Origin: Candidatus Avimicrobium faecavium
GTDB taxonomy: Bacteria > Bacillota > Clostridia > Oscillospirales > Ruminococcaceae
DNA: 8,979 bases
NCBI GenBank assembly: GCA_904419105.1
Contig: CAJFQR010000060.1
Coordinates: forward strand, 1-8,979
Reading direction: 5' to 3'
The notes below the pieces were generated by a model. The model saw only the letters and a program-made list of their open reading frames with translations. It did no database searches and was not told where the DNA came from. How positions within the stretch are numbered: position 1 is the first letter of the stretch; the number at the start of each line of letters is the position of its first letter. A program made the position numbers and the translations under genes. Shown one piece after another: positions 1 to 5,853 of the stretch.

Positions 1-1135
1 TCAAAGGACGGTTGTCCAGCGCCGAAGGCAGCCGGAAGCCGTAGTCCACCAGTGTCTGCTTGCGGGAGCGGTCGCCGCCGTACATACCCCGCACCTGGGG
101 CAGCGTCACATGGGATTCATCCACCATGAGCAGAAAATCCTTCGGGAAGTAGTCCAGCAGCGTGTAGGGCATCGCTCCCGGTGGACGCCGGGCCAGCACC
201 CGGGAGTAGTTCTCGATGCCCTTGCAGAAGCCGATCTCGGTGAGCATCTCGATGTCGTAGTTGGTGCGCTCGGCGATGCGCTGGGCCTCGATGAGTTTAC
301 CCTGTTCCCGGAAGAATTTGACCCTCTCATCCGCCTCGGCGCGGATATCCTCCAGCGCCTCCTTCATCTTCTCCTGCGGAACAATATAATGGGAAGCCGG
401 GTAGACGGCCAGATGGGAAACGAAGGTCTTGACCTCACCGGTGACGGTGTTGATCTCCGCCATGCGGTCGATCTCATCGCCGAAGAACTCCACCCGGAAG
501 GCAGAATCCGACCGATACGCCGGGAAAATCTCCACCACATCGCCCCGCACCCGGAATTTATTGCGAGTGAAGTTGATGTCGTTGCGCTCATACTGAAGCT
601 CCACCAGCCGTTTGGTCAGATGGTCCCGGTCCATTGCCATGCCGGTACGCAGCGAGATAACCATATTGCGGTAATCCAGCGGGTCGCCGAGGGTGTAGAT
701 GCAGGACACACTGGCGACGATAATCACATCCCGTCGTTCGGACAGGGACGAGGTGGCCGAATGGCGCAGCCGCTCGATCTCCTCGTTGATGGCGCTGTCT
801 TTCTCGATATAGGTATCGGTGCCAGGGATATAAGCCTCCGGCTGGTAGTAGTCGTAGTAGGAGACAAAGTATTCCACCGCATTGTGCGGGAAGAACTCCC
901 GGAACTCGCTGCATAACTGGGCCGCCAATGTCTTGTTGTGGGCCAGCACCAGGGTGGGGCGGTTGACCTTCGCGATAACATTGGCCATCGTAAAGGTCTT
1001 ACCCGATCCGGTGACGCCCAGCAGCGTCTGTTCCCTGTCCCCGCGCAGCACCCCCTCGGCGAGCCGATCAATCGCCTGGGGCTGATCGCCGGTTGGCTGG
1101 TAAGGAGATACCAGGTCAAAATGCTCTTCCGCCAT
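1..1135 (-). CDS. uvrB: UvrABC system protein B, N-terminal 378 residues (partial)
   Basis: UvrB is the damage-verifying helicase-like subunit of nucleotide excision repair. It is loaded by UvrA and recruits UvrC for incision. Translating the minus strand from the ATG at 1135-1133 gives MAEEHFDLVSPYQPTGDQPQ. Walker A GVTGSGKT is at residues 40-47. The tyrosine-rich beta-hairpin segment VSYYDYYQPEAYIP, which clamps damaged DNA, follows near residue 90. The DEAD-like motif VDESH is at about 338-342. The frame is open to the left edge and ends in DNRPL, a typical UvrB stretch, so roughly the last 280 residues (helicase C half, UVR domain) lie outside. The start is supported by AGGGAG at 1150-1145, 9 nt upstream. 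It lies downstream of radC on the same strand but has its own promoter with an SOS-like box. Identity is near certain from the motifs. Confidence 0.98.
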   Translation of the reverse strand, partial: MAEEHFDLVSPYQPTGDQPQAIDRLAEGVLRGDREQTLLGVTGSGKTFTMANVIAKVNRPTLVLAHNKTLAAQLCSEFREFFPHNAVEYFVSYYDYYQPEAYIPGTDTYIEKDSAINEEIERLRHSATSSLSERRDVIIVASVSCIYTLGDPLDYRNMVISLRTGMAMDRDHLTKRLVELQYERNDINFTRNKFRVRGDVVEIFPAYRSDSAFRVEFFGDEIDRMAEINTVTGEVKTFVSHLAVYPASHYIVPQEKMKEALEDIRAEADERVKFFREQGKLIEAQRIAERTNYDIEMLTEIGFCKGIENYSRVLARRPPGAMPYTLLDYFPKDFLLMVDESHVTLPQVRGMYGGDRSRKQTLVDYGFRLPSALDNRPL

Positions 1136-1144
1136 CGCTTCACG

Positions 1145-1150
1145 CTCCCT
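1145..1150 (-). promoter_or_regulatory. Ribosome binding site of uvrB
   Basis: AGGGAG on the minus strand, 9 nt before the ATG at 1135. It fixes the uvrB start. A GTG 8 nt upstream of the ATG is out of frame. Confidence 0.75.
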
Positions 1151-1215
1151 TTTCCGTAAAATCAGTTTCGTCACGTCAAATGCGCCCCGGCAGACCGCCG
1201 CGGCGCGCTTATACA

Positions 1216-1227
1216 GAATAAATGTTC
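1216..1227 (-). promoter_or_regulatory. Candidate LexA (SOS) box in the uvrB promoter
   Basis: The minus strand reads GAACATTTATTC, matching 10 of 12 positions of the Gram-positive SOS box GAACATATGTTC. One half-site (GAAC) is perfect and the other differs by one base. It sits about 4-15 nt downstream of the predicted transcription start, a typical position for LexA to block initiation or clearance. uvrB is a classic SOS gene, which supports the reading. The weakened half-site would suggest moderate repression. LexA binding is inferred. Confidence 0.55.
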
Positions 1228-1237
1228 AGTAAAATTA

Positions 1238-1266
1238 ACTGTACCATTCCAAGGGCATATTGTCAA
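1238..1266 (-). promoter_or_regulatory. Sigma-A promoter of uvrB
   Basis: On the minus strand a perfect -35 TTGACA (1266-1261) is followed after exactly 17 bp by TACAGT (1243-1238), a 4/6 match to the -10. It begins 16 bp after the radC stop codon, so uvrB can be transcribed independently of radC. The predicted start, near 1231, lies immediately before the LexA-like box. The call rests on consensus match and spacing only. Confidence 0.7.
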
Positions 1267-1281
1267 TCCCTCAAGACGTTT

Positions 1282-1995
1282 TTATTCTCCCAAATCGAAC
1301 ACTTCCGACTTGAACGCACCCGACTGCCGCAGTGAAACACATTCCCCGTCGGCAAAGATGAGATGATCGTACAGCTCAATGCCCAATGGCTGCAAAGCGC
1401 TTCTCAGCTGTTTGGTAGTATCCACATCCGCATGAGAGGGAAGCGCAAAACTGCCCGGATGGTTATGGGCAATCACGATGCGCCGGGCGTTGACATTGAT
1501 AGCCCGCTCTACGATGGTGCGCAGCTTCAGGCTCACATTAGCTTGACTGCCCTCTGCTATGACATCGCAGTAGATGACCCGCAGCCGGCCGTTCAGGCAG
1601 AGCAGAAATGCCGTCTCCACCGTGCGCCCGATGAATTTGGGACTCAGGTATCGGACAGCGGTCTCGGTGTCCAGCACAATGTCGCCAGTGGCGTTGCAAT
1701 CGTCCAGATAGCGGCGGCACACCTGCGGAAAGAGCTTGAGAAGGGTGGCAGCATGCTCCCCCACCCCATCCACCTGCACAAGTCTCTCATAGCTGGCATT
1801 CATAACACCGGACAGACTGCCAAAGGTGTCCAGCAGCCGGTGGGCAATGGGATTGGTATCCCCTTGGGGGATCGCATAGAAGAGGATCAGTTCCAGGAGA
1901 TTGACCGAGTCAAAGTGGTCCAGCCCCTCGGTCAGAAAGCGTTTTTTGAGCCGTTGACGATGCTGGCGATGGATGGAGGGCTCAGAACCGGCCAT
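1282..1995 (-). CDS. radC: RadC family JAMM/MPN-domain protein
   Basis: A 237-residue protein of typical RadC length. The N-terminal third is the UPF0758/RadC helical region, with a helix-hairpin-helix-like element VDGVGEHAA at residues 75-83. The C-terminal MPN/JAB domain carries the zinc-ligand pattern H-N-H-P (177-180), then S187 and D190. A glutamate at 127 (VETAFLLCLN) occupies the place of the JAMM catalytic acid. All ligand positions appear intact, so the domain could be catalytic. The usual HNHPSGD form reads HNHPGSF here. RadC's physiological role is unresolved in the literature; the old DNA-repair assignment is doubtful. The start is set by AAGGAG (2009-2004), 8 nt before the ATG at 1995. 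It precedes uvrB on the same strand and is divergent from the pseudouridine synthase gene. Family identity is firm; function is uncertain. Confidence 0.93.
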   Translation of the reverse strand: MAGSEPSIHRQHRQRLKKRFLTEGLDHFDSVNLLELILFYAIPQGDTNPIAHRLLDTFGSLSGVMNASYERLVQVDGVGEHAATLLKLFPQVCRRYLDDCNATGDIVLDTETAVRYLSPKFIGRTVETAFLLCLNGRLRVIYCDVIAEGSQANVSLKLRTIVERAINVNARRIVIAHNHPGSFALPSHADVDTTKQLRSALQPLGIELYDHLIFADGECVSLRQSGAFKSEVFDLGE

Positions 1996-2027
1996 AGAGA
2001 TCTCTCCTTTTTCTGTTATTCATCCTC

Positions 2028-2057
2028 ATTGTAACACAATTCAGCCGCTAAGGACAA
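2028..2057 (-). promoter_or_regulatory. Promoter of radC
   Basis: The minus strand reads TTGTCC (2057-2052), 18 bp, then TACAAT (2033-2028), a 4/6 -35 and a 5/6 -10. Transcription would begin near 2021, leaving a short leader before the ribosome binding site at 2009-2004. Confidence 0.6.
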
Positions 2058-2065
2058 GGTATGCC

Positions 2066-2094
2066 GTGACTTTTTCGACCGGAGGTGGTATGAT
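2066..2094 (+). promoter_or_regulatory. Promoter of the RluA-family gene
   Basis: GTGACT (2066-2071, 4/6) and TATGAT (2089-2094, 5/6) are separated by 17 bp. This puts transcription start near 2101, with AGGAGG of the gene at 2110-2115. It is arranged back-to-back with the radC promoter. Confidence 0.55.
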
Positions 2095-2126
2095 GGGAAC
2101 AGAGATCACAGGAGGATATACCTGCA

Positions 2127-3071
2127 ATGAGAAGTTTTACCATCGGGCCTAACGACGCCGGCCAGCGCATGGACAAGTTCATCGCCAAGGCGGTGCCGCT
2201 GCTGCCCAAAAACCTGATGTACAAATACCTGCGTCTCAAGCGCATCAAGCGCAACGGCAAACGCTGTGAGATCTCCACCCGCCTCGAGGAAGGGGATCTG
2301 GTGGAGCTCTACATCAACGACGAGTTCTTCGACGCCGCCCCGGATGAGACTTTCCGGTTCGCCGGAAGCATGGTTCCCATCATCTACGAAGACGAAAACC
2401 TTCTCCTCGTCAACAAGCCGGAGGGCCTGGTGGTCCACGAGGACGAGTCCGGCAGCCCGGACACCCTCATCGCCCGGGTGCAGAAGTATCTGGCCGGAAA
2501 AGGGGAGTACCGCCCCGAGGAGGAACACTCCTTTGCGCCGGCCCTCTGCAACCGCATCGACCGCAACACCACCGGCCTGGTGCTCTGCGCCAAAAACGCC
2601 GCCACGCTGCGGGTGATGAACGAGAAAATCCGCGATCGCCAGGTGGAAAAACGCTACCGCTGCCTGGTCCACGGTACCCCGGAGCCACCGGAGGCCCGGG
2701 TCGAACTCTTTATGCGCAAGCGTCCGGACGAAAATCGCATCGAGGTGTTCCGTCATCCGGTGCCGGACGGCCGCACAATGGTGACCGAATACCGGGTGCT
2801 CCGCCATGATCGGGACTATGCGCTGCTGGAGATCCATCTGGTCACCGGACGCACCCACCAGATCCGGGCGACGATGGCTGCCATCGGCCATCCGCTGGTG
2901 GGAGAGGGCAAATATGGCACTGCCGAAAACAGCCTCGGCTTCCGGCACCAGGCTCTCTGTGCCTGGTCACTGACCTTCCGGTTCACCGGCGAGCCCACCC
3001 ACCTGGAATATCTGAACGGGCGGACCTTTACCGTCGGGGATGACCCCTTTACCCGCTACCTGAAGGACTGA
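2127..3071 (+). CDS. RluA family 23S rRNA-type pseudouridine synthase
   Basis: A 314-residue enzyme that should convert uridine to pseudouridine in RNA, probably large-subunit rRNA. Residues about 12-65 form an S4-like RNA-binding domain (AGQRMDKFIAK, KYLRLKRIKRNGKR). The catalytic domain starts around residue 84, with the substrate-loop motif NKPEG at 96-100. The catalytic-aspartate motif NRIDRNTTGLVLCAKN is at 142-157, with Asp145 as nucleophile. GRTHQIRA at 241-248 is followed by GHPLVGEGKYG. All family hallmarks are present and the length matches RluC/RluD-type proteins. The ATG is preceded by AGGAGG (2110-2115), 11 nt upstream. It appears to be a single-gene unit, with its own promoter and a terminator right after the stop. 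The exact target uridine cannot be told from the sequence, so no RluC/RluD symbol is given. Confidence 0.95.
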   Translation: MRSFTIGPNDAGQRMDKFIAKAVPLLPKNLMYKYLRLKRIKRNGKRCEISTRLEEGDLVELYINDEFFDAAPDETFRFAGSMVPIIYEDENLLLVNKPEGLVVHEDESGSPDTLIARVQKYLAGKGEYRPEEEHSFAPALCNRIDRNTTGLVLCAKNAATLRVMNEKIRDRQVEKRYRCLVHGTPEPPEARVELFMRKRPDENRIEVFRHPVPDGRTMVTEYRVLRHDRDYALLEIHLVTGRTHQIRATMAAIGHPLVGEGKYGTAENSLGFRHQALCAWSLTFRFTGEPTHLEYLNGRTFTVGDDPFTRYLKD

Positions 3072-3092
3072 TACACAGTCTTCGGAAAAAGT

Positions 3093-3145
3093 AAAACCGG
3101 CCGCTCCCTGTCCCGCGGCGGACAGAGGGCAGCCGGTTTTTCGCT
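3093..3145. terminator. Bidirectional terminator between rluA-type gene and folT
   Basis: AAAACCGGC (3093-3101) pairs perfectly with GCCGGTTTT (3132-3140). An inner stem is formed by CCCTGTCC and GGACAGAGGG. The plus strand continues into TTTTTCGCTTTTT, and the minus strand reads GGTTTTACTTTTT past the hairpin. Both convergent genes (stops at 3071 and 3153) can therefore end here. Confidence 0.85.
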
Positions 3146-3152
3146 TTTTGTG

Positions 3153-3734
3153 TTATCCGTTTTTCTCAACGGAAACGCGGCGGTTCCGGTAGTAACCGGC
3201 CCGGCGCAGGGCGGTATCGGTGGCACGGAGCACCACAAAGAGAATGGCAATCTCCGCCGGCAAAACGGCGATGTTTTTGACAATGCGCACCGGGATCATG
3301 GCGTAGAACCCTTCCCCGGCCAGCATAGCCATCCAGAAGGTGTTCAAAAAGGCGTTGATGACCAGATTCACCGTAGCCTTGGTCGCCGCCACTCGCAGCA
3401 GCGTCGGTTTTTTGTGGTAGAGAAAGACCCCATACAGCACTCCGCCGAGGGCGGCGTTGAGGGTGTATCCAAAGAAGTAGGGGCCCTGGGGCTTGATGAT
3501 GCACTTGATGATATCCCCCAGGCCGTTGGCGATACCGGTGACCACCGGCCCGAACATCATCCCCATCATCGCCGTGGCGTTAAAGGACAGGCCGATGCTC
3601 AGCTGGCCGCCAAAGTCCAGCCGGAAGAAGTAGGTGAGCAGGATGCTCAGCGCAAGGAGCAGGGCAGCACCGGTGATCGACCGCAGGTCTTTGAGTTCAG
3701 CGGCACTCTGCCGAAAGGAGTCAAACAGTTTCAT
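3153..3734 (-). CDS. folT: Folate-family ECF transporter S component (FolT-like)
   Basis: A 193-residue, very hydrophobic membrane protein resembling the folate-family substrate-binding (S) components of energy-coupling factor vitamin importers. About six membrane segments can be drawn, near residues 20-38, 45-58, 60-80, 86-106, 113-138 and 150-172. Family-like stretches are ELKDLRSI (13-20), FNATAMMGMMFGPVV (51-65), GPYFFGYTLNAALGG (84-98), LNTFWMAML (130-138) and RIVKNIAVLP (150-159). The S component captures folate and associates with a shared EcfA/EcfA'/EcfT module, which is not in this window, so this is a group II arrangement. The start at 3734 is fixed by AGGAGGG (3747-3741), 6 nt upstream. 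The frame stays open to 4043 but that stretch is the riboswitch leader. A THF riboswitch in the leader independently supports folate as substrate. Confidence 0.9.
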   Translation of the reverse strand: MKLFDSFRQSAAELKDLRSITGAALLLALSILLTYFFRLDFGGQLSIGLSFNATAMMGMMFGPVVTGIANGLGDIIKCIIKPQGPYFFGYTLNAALGGVLYGVFLYHKKPTLLRVAATKATVNLVINAFLNTFWMAMLAGEGFYAMIPVRIVKNIAVLPAEIAILFVVLRATDTALRRAGYYRNRRVSVEKNG

Positions 3735-3740
3735 AGCAGT

Positions 3741-3816
3741 CCCTCCTAACTTTTCAAAATTTGCTGACCAGTCAGGAAAGGCACATGCCGCCGCGCGCCT
3801 GCACCTTTGAAAAATG
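3741..3816 (-). promoter_or_regulatory. Candidate translational expression platform of the THF riboswitch
   Basis: Between aptamer and start codon there is no hairpin followed by a good U-run, so transcription termination is unlikely. UCCUGAC (3777-3771) can pair with GUUAGGA (3750-3744), burying part of the AGGAGGG ribosome binding site. A second hairpin, AAAGGUGCA/UGUGCCUUU (two G-U wobbles), and a long-range UUUUCAAA/UUUGAAAA pairing (3814-3807 with 3758-3751) offer alternative folds. Which fold goes with ligand is not evident by eye. Confidence 0.45.
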
Positions 3817-3817
3817 G

Positions 3818-3923
3818 AACAGCGGGATGCGACAGCCCGACCGCAAACCGGAAGATCCGGTTTTTCGTCCGCGGGACAACTCCCCGTCCCCGCGGCACTT
3901 GACGCCTGACCGTCTACTCTGCT
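3818..3923 (-). ncRNA. THF riboswitch aptamer in the folT leader
   Basis: Read on the minus strand, the leader carries the conserved strings of the tetrahydrofolate riboswitch in the right order: AGAGTAG, GGCGTCAAGTGCC, GGGACGGGGAGTTGTCCC, GGACGAAAA and GCATCCCGCTGT. P1 forms from AGCAG (3923-3919) and CTGTT (3822-3818). P2 forms from GACGGTC (3914-3908) and GGCTGTC (3837-3831). P3 is about 9 bp around the GGGGAGTT loop, with one bulged G. A further hairpin is AACCGG/CCGGTT. Tetrahydrofolate binding normally lowers expression of the downstream folate transporter. The aptamer ends 83 nt before the folT start. Confidence 0.94.
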
Positions 3924-3933
3924 TATGAAAGGC

Positions 3934-3949
3934 GGACGGTCCCCCGTCC
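3934..3949 (-). other. Small hairpin in the 5' leader ahead of the THF aptamer
   Basis: GGACGG and CCGTCC flank a 4-nt loop, right after the predicted transcription start near 3951. It may stabilise the 5' end or insulate the aptamer. No specific role can be shown. Confidence 0.4.
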
Positions 3950-3957
3950 CAGTCCTT

Positions 3958-3986
3958 ATTTTATCATACGGTCTGCCTGCTGGCAA
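3958..3986 (-). promoter_or_regulatory. Promoter of the folT riboswitch transcript
   Basis: The minus strand reads TTGCCA (3986-3981, 5/6), a 17 bp spacer, then TAAAAT (3963-3958, 5/6). The predicted start near 3951 puts the complete riboswitch in the leader, about 28 nt from the RNA 5' end. Confidence 0.7.
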
Positions 3987-4062
3987 GCCGCACCTTGGTG
4001 CTTTCTGCCAAAAAGGACAGCCGTTTCTCGGCAGTATTTCCATTTTAACGGGATGAAAAGTG

Positions 4063-4071
4063 TGTTATACT
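4063..4071 (+). promoter_or_regulatory. Extended -10 promoter of iadA
   Basis: TGTTATACT is an extended -10 (TG-n-TATACT, 5/6). The -35 region, at about 4043-4048, is AT-rich but poorly matched, as usual for extended -10 promoters. It lies about 45 nt before the iadA ATG. Its presence argues that the in-frame ATG at 4053 is upstream of transcription start. Confidence 0.55.
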
Positions 4072-4115
4072 ATAAAGTAAGAAAAAATCCACTTCCCCAC
4101 GAAAGGACTGATCCT

Positions 4116-5249
4116 ATGTTCCGCCTGCTGAAAAATGGCAATGTCTTTGCTCCGGAGCCGCTGGGCCGGGCCGATATCCTGGTCTGCAACGACAAAATCG
4201 TCGACATCGCCGAGCACATCGATTTCAATTACCCCGGCACCGAAGTCGTCGACCTTGAGGGTCGCACCGTTATCCCCGGCGTAATCGATCAGCACATCCA
4301 CATCACCGGCGGCGGTGGTGAGAGCGGCTTCACCAGCAAGGTCACCGAGGTCGGCCTCTCCGACCTGGTGCGGGGCGGCGTCTGCACCGTGGTCGGCGTC
4401 CTGGGCACCGACTCCATCTCCCGCAATGTCGAGAGCCTGCTGGCCAAGGTCAAGGCGCTGAACGAGGAGGGCCTCACCGCCTTCTGCTATACCGGCTCCT
4501 ATGACTTCCCCTCTCCGACCATCACCGGCACCGTAGCCCGGGATATCGCCCTGATCCAGGAGGTCATCGGCGTCAAGATCTGCATCTCGGACCACCGCTA
4601 TGCCGGTATCACCCGTAAGGAGCTCACCAAGCTGGCCGCCGCCGCCCGGGTCGCCGGGCTGGTAGGCAACAAACCCGGTGTGGTACACATCCACATGGGC
4701 GCCGGCAAGAAGGGCCTCAGCGATGTCTTCAAAATCGTGGAAAAGACCGATATCCCGGTGCGCACCTTCCGCCCGACCCATGCCTCCAATAACCTCAAGG
4801 ATATGATGAAGCTGGCCAAGATGGGCGGCTACGCCGACTTTACCACCTGTGTCGGCCCGTCCCAGACAGCCGAGCTGATGGCCCCCTTCCTCAAGGAGGC
4901 GCCGGACGGCAGCGTGACGATGAGCTCCGACTCCAACGGCAGCATGCCCATCTGGAATGAGAAGAAGGAGGTCATCGGCATCAAGGCCGCCGAAAGCACC
5001 ACCGTCTTTGAAACGGTCATTGCGCTGCACAAGGAGCAGGGCCTCCCGCTGGAGGAGGCGCTCAAGCCCTGTACCGTCAATGTGGCAAAGGCCTTGAACC
5101 TCTATCCGAAGAAGGGCTGCCTCAAGCCGGACAGCGACGCCGATATCCTCGTTCTTGATCAAGATCTCGCCCTCAGCGAGATGTACGCCAAGGGCAAGAA
5201 GATGATGGCGGGCGGCAAGCCCATCGTCAAGGGGTACTTTGAAAAGTAA
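4116..5249 (+). CDS. iadA: Beta-aspartyl-peptidase (isoaspartyl dipeptidase)
   Basis: A 377-residue cytosolic amidohydrolase-superfamily enzyme. It hydrolyses beta-aspartyl dipeptides left when damaged (isoaspartate-containing) proteins are degraded. It resembles E. coli IadA over its full length. Binuclear-zinc ligands are visible: H60 and H62 (DQHIH), the carbamylated-lysine candidate K154 (GVKICISDH), H193 (HIHMG), H222 (THASNN) and D272 (SSDSNGS). Substrate-contact residues E69 (GGGGES), Y129, R161 (SDHR) and S276 also match. The position of a second substrate arginine (E. coli R233, in THVNRN) appears to be asparagine N225, which is unusual. The start at 4116 follows GAAAGGA (4101-4107) with 8 nt spacing. 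An in-frame ATG at 4053 has no ribosome binding site and overlaps the promoter. It is a single-gene unit, with its own promoter and terminator. Confidence 0.95.
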   Translation: MFRLLKNGNVFAPEPLGRADILVCNDKIVDIAEHIDFNYPGTEVVDLEGRTVIPGVIDQHIHITGGGGESGFTSKVTEVGLSDLVRGGVCTVVGVLGTDSISRNVESLLAKVKALNEEGLTAFCYTGSYDFPSPTITGTVARDIALIQEVIGVKICISDHRYAGITRKELTKLAAAARVAGLVGNKPGVVHIHMGAGKKGLSDVFKIVEKTDIPVRTFRPTHASNNLKDMMKLAKMGGYADFTTCVGPSQTAELMAPFLKEAPDGSVTMSSDSNGSMPIWNEKKEVIGIKAAESTTVFETVIALHKEQGLPLEEALKPCTVNVAKALNLYPKKGCLKPDSDADILVLDQDLALSEMYAKGKKMMAGGKPIVKGYFEK

Positions 5250-5254
5250 ACGGC

Positions 5255-5285
5255 AAAAGGGGACGGGCTCCGTCCCCTTTTTCGT
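5255..5285 (+). terminator. Rho-independent terminator of iadA
   Basis: AAAAGGGGACGG (5255-5266) and CCGTCCCCTTTT (5270-5281) form a perfect 12 bp stem with a GCT loop. It runs into a T-rich tail, starting 5 nt after the iadA stop. Confidence 0.92.
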
Positions 5286-5296
5286 TTCGGCACAGT

Positions 5297-5325
5297 TTGA
5301 CATTTTTCGCCGAAGGTGATATAGT
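5297..5325 (+). promoter_or_regulatory. Strong sigma-A promoter of the MarR-degV operon
   Basis: A perfect TTGACA (5297-5302), a 17 bp spacer and TATAGT (5320-5325, 5/6). It is the closest to consensus in the window. Predicted transcription start is near 5332, directly in front of a perfect inverted repeat. Confidence 0.85.
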
Positions 5326-5336
5326 GGGAATAGTTT

Positions 5337-5349
5337 TTTGAACTTCAAA
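5337..5349. promoter_or_regulatory. TTTGA-N3-TCAAA operator, probable FabT-type autoregulatory site
   Basis: TTTGAACTTCAAA is a perfect 13 bp inverted repeat around a central C, covering about +5 to +17 of the transcript. MarR regulators commonly bind such repeats in their own promoters. The half-sites and 3-nt centre agree with the FabT operator as I recall it from streptococci (TTTGATTATCAAA). The downstream gene looks FabT-like, which makes autorepression the simplest reading. Binding itself is inferred. Confidence 0.7.
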
Positions 5350-5379
5350 GAAATCCCACTGCCATGGAGGTGACCCCCT

Positions 5380-5844
5380 GTGCAGCCTGTACAAAGCGAA
5401 AAAATCAACTCCTTTTTGGTCAACGCGTTCAATACCATCCTGCAGCTCGAAGACCGCGCCCTTTCCAGCAGCCACGAATTCTCCAACCTGTCGGTGCGGG
5501 AATTCCATGTGATCGAAACGGTCATTGCCTGCGGGGAGGACAGCTCGATGAGCACCATCTCCCAACGGCTGGGCATCACCGTCGGCTCGCTGACCGTCGC
5601 CGTCAAAACGCTGACTCAAAAAGGGTATCTCCGTCGGGAGAAGCGCATCGGTGATATGCGCCGGGTCTATGTGCTCCCGACCGAGCGGGGACTGGCCGCC
5701 AACGAGTATCACTCGGCGTTCCACCGCAAGATGGTGGACGCCCTGCTGGAAAAGCTCCCTCCGGAGGAACTTGACACCCTGGTCAAAGCCCTCGGTGTCG
5801 TCTCCAACTTTTTTGACGAGACCCGGGAGAAAAACGAAAAATGA
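5380..5844 (+). CDS. MarR family regulator, FabT-like (fatty acid synthesis repressor type)
   Basis: A 154-residue dimeric winged-helix protein. N- and C-terminal helices (about 6-30 and 105-150) would form the dimer interface. The helix-turn-helix is STISQRLGITVGSLTVAVKTL at residues 58-78. The wing RREKRIGDMRRVYVLPT at 85-101 contains the MarR D-x-R motif (D92, R94). The layout INSFLVNAFNTILQLED...LSVREFHVIE...GITVGSLTVAVKTLTQKGYL strongly recalls FabT, which represses fatty-acid synthesis genes with acyl-ACP as corepressor. The start is GTG, chosen because GGAGGTGA (5366-5373) lies 6 nt upstream. A nearby ATG at 5364 is in another frame. The stop overlaps the ribosome binding site of degV, so the two are translationally coupled. 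MarR membership is certain. FabT orthology is inferred from resemblance, the operator and the degV partner. Confidence 0.93.
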   Translation: MQPVQSEKINSFLVNAFNTILQLEDRALSSSHEFSNLSVREFHVIETVIACGEDSSMSTISQRLGITVGSLTVAVKTLTQKGYLRREKRIGDMRRVYVLPTERGLAANEYHSAFHRKMVDALLEKLPPEELDTLVKALGVVSNFFDETREKNEK

Positions 5845-5853
5845 GGTGAGAAC

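Noticed and set aside
110..916. Plus-strand open frame inside uvrB
   Set aside because: It is antisense to clear UvrB coding sequence with intact Walker and DESH motifs; the plus-strand product has no recognisable domain.
3764..3775. CTGACTGGTCAG palindrome in the folT leader considered as a protein operator
   Set aside because: It lies in transcribed leader between riboswitch and start codon, its strands take part in plausible RNA pairings, and no regulator with such a site is nearby.
3735..4043. Upstream in-frame extension of folT
   Set aside because: This stretch is the THF riboswitch and promoter. The translated residues are Arg/Cys/Pro-rich and unlike an ECF S component, and the real start at 3734 has AGGAGGG.
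4053..4115. Upstream in-frame ATG for iadA
   Set aside because: There is no ribosome binding site, and it lies on the extended -10 promoter, upstream of predicted transcription start. The start at 4116 has GAAAGGA at 8 nt.
4065..5606. Very long antisense open frame covering iadA and the following promoter region
   Set aside because: It mirrors the GC-rich codon pattern of iadA, has no ribosome binding site at its start, crosses a terminator and a promoter, and its product is low-complexity Gly/Asp/Ala-rich with no family motif.
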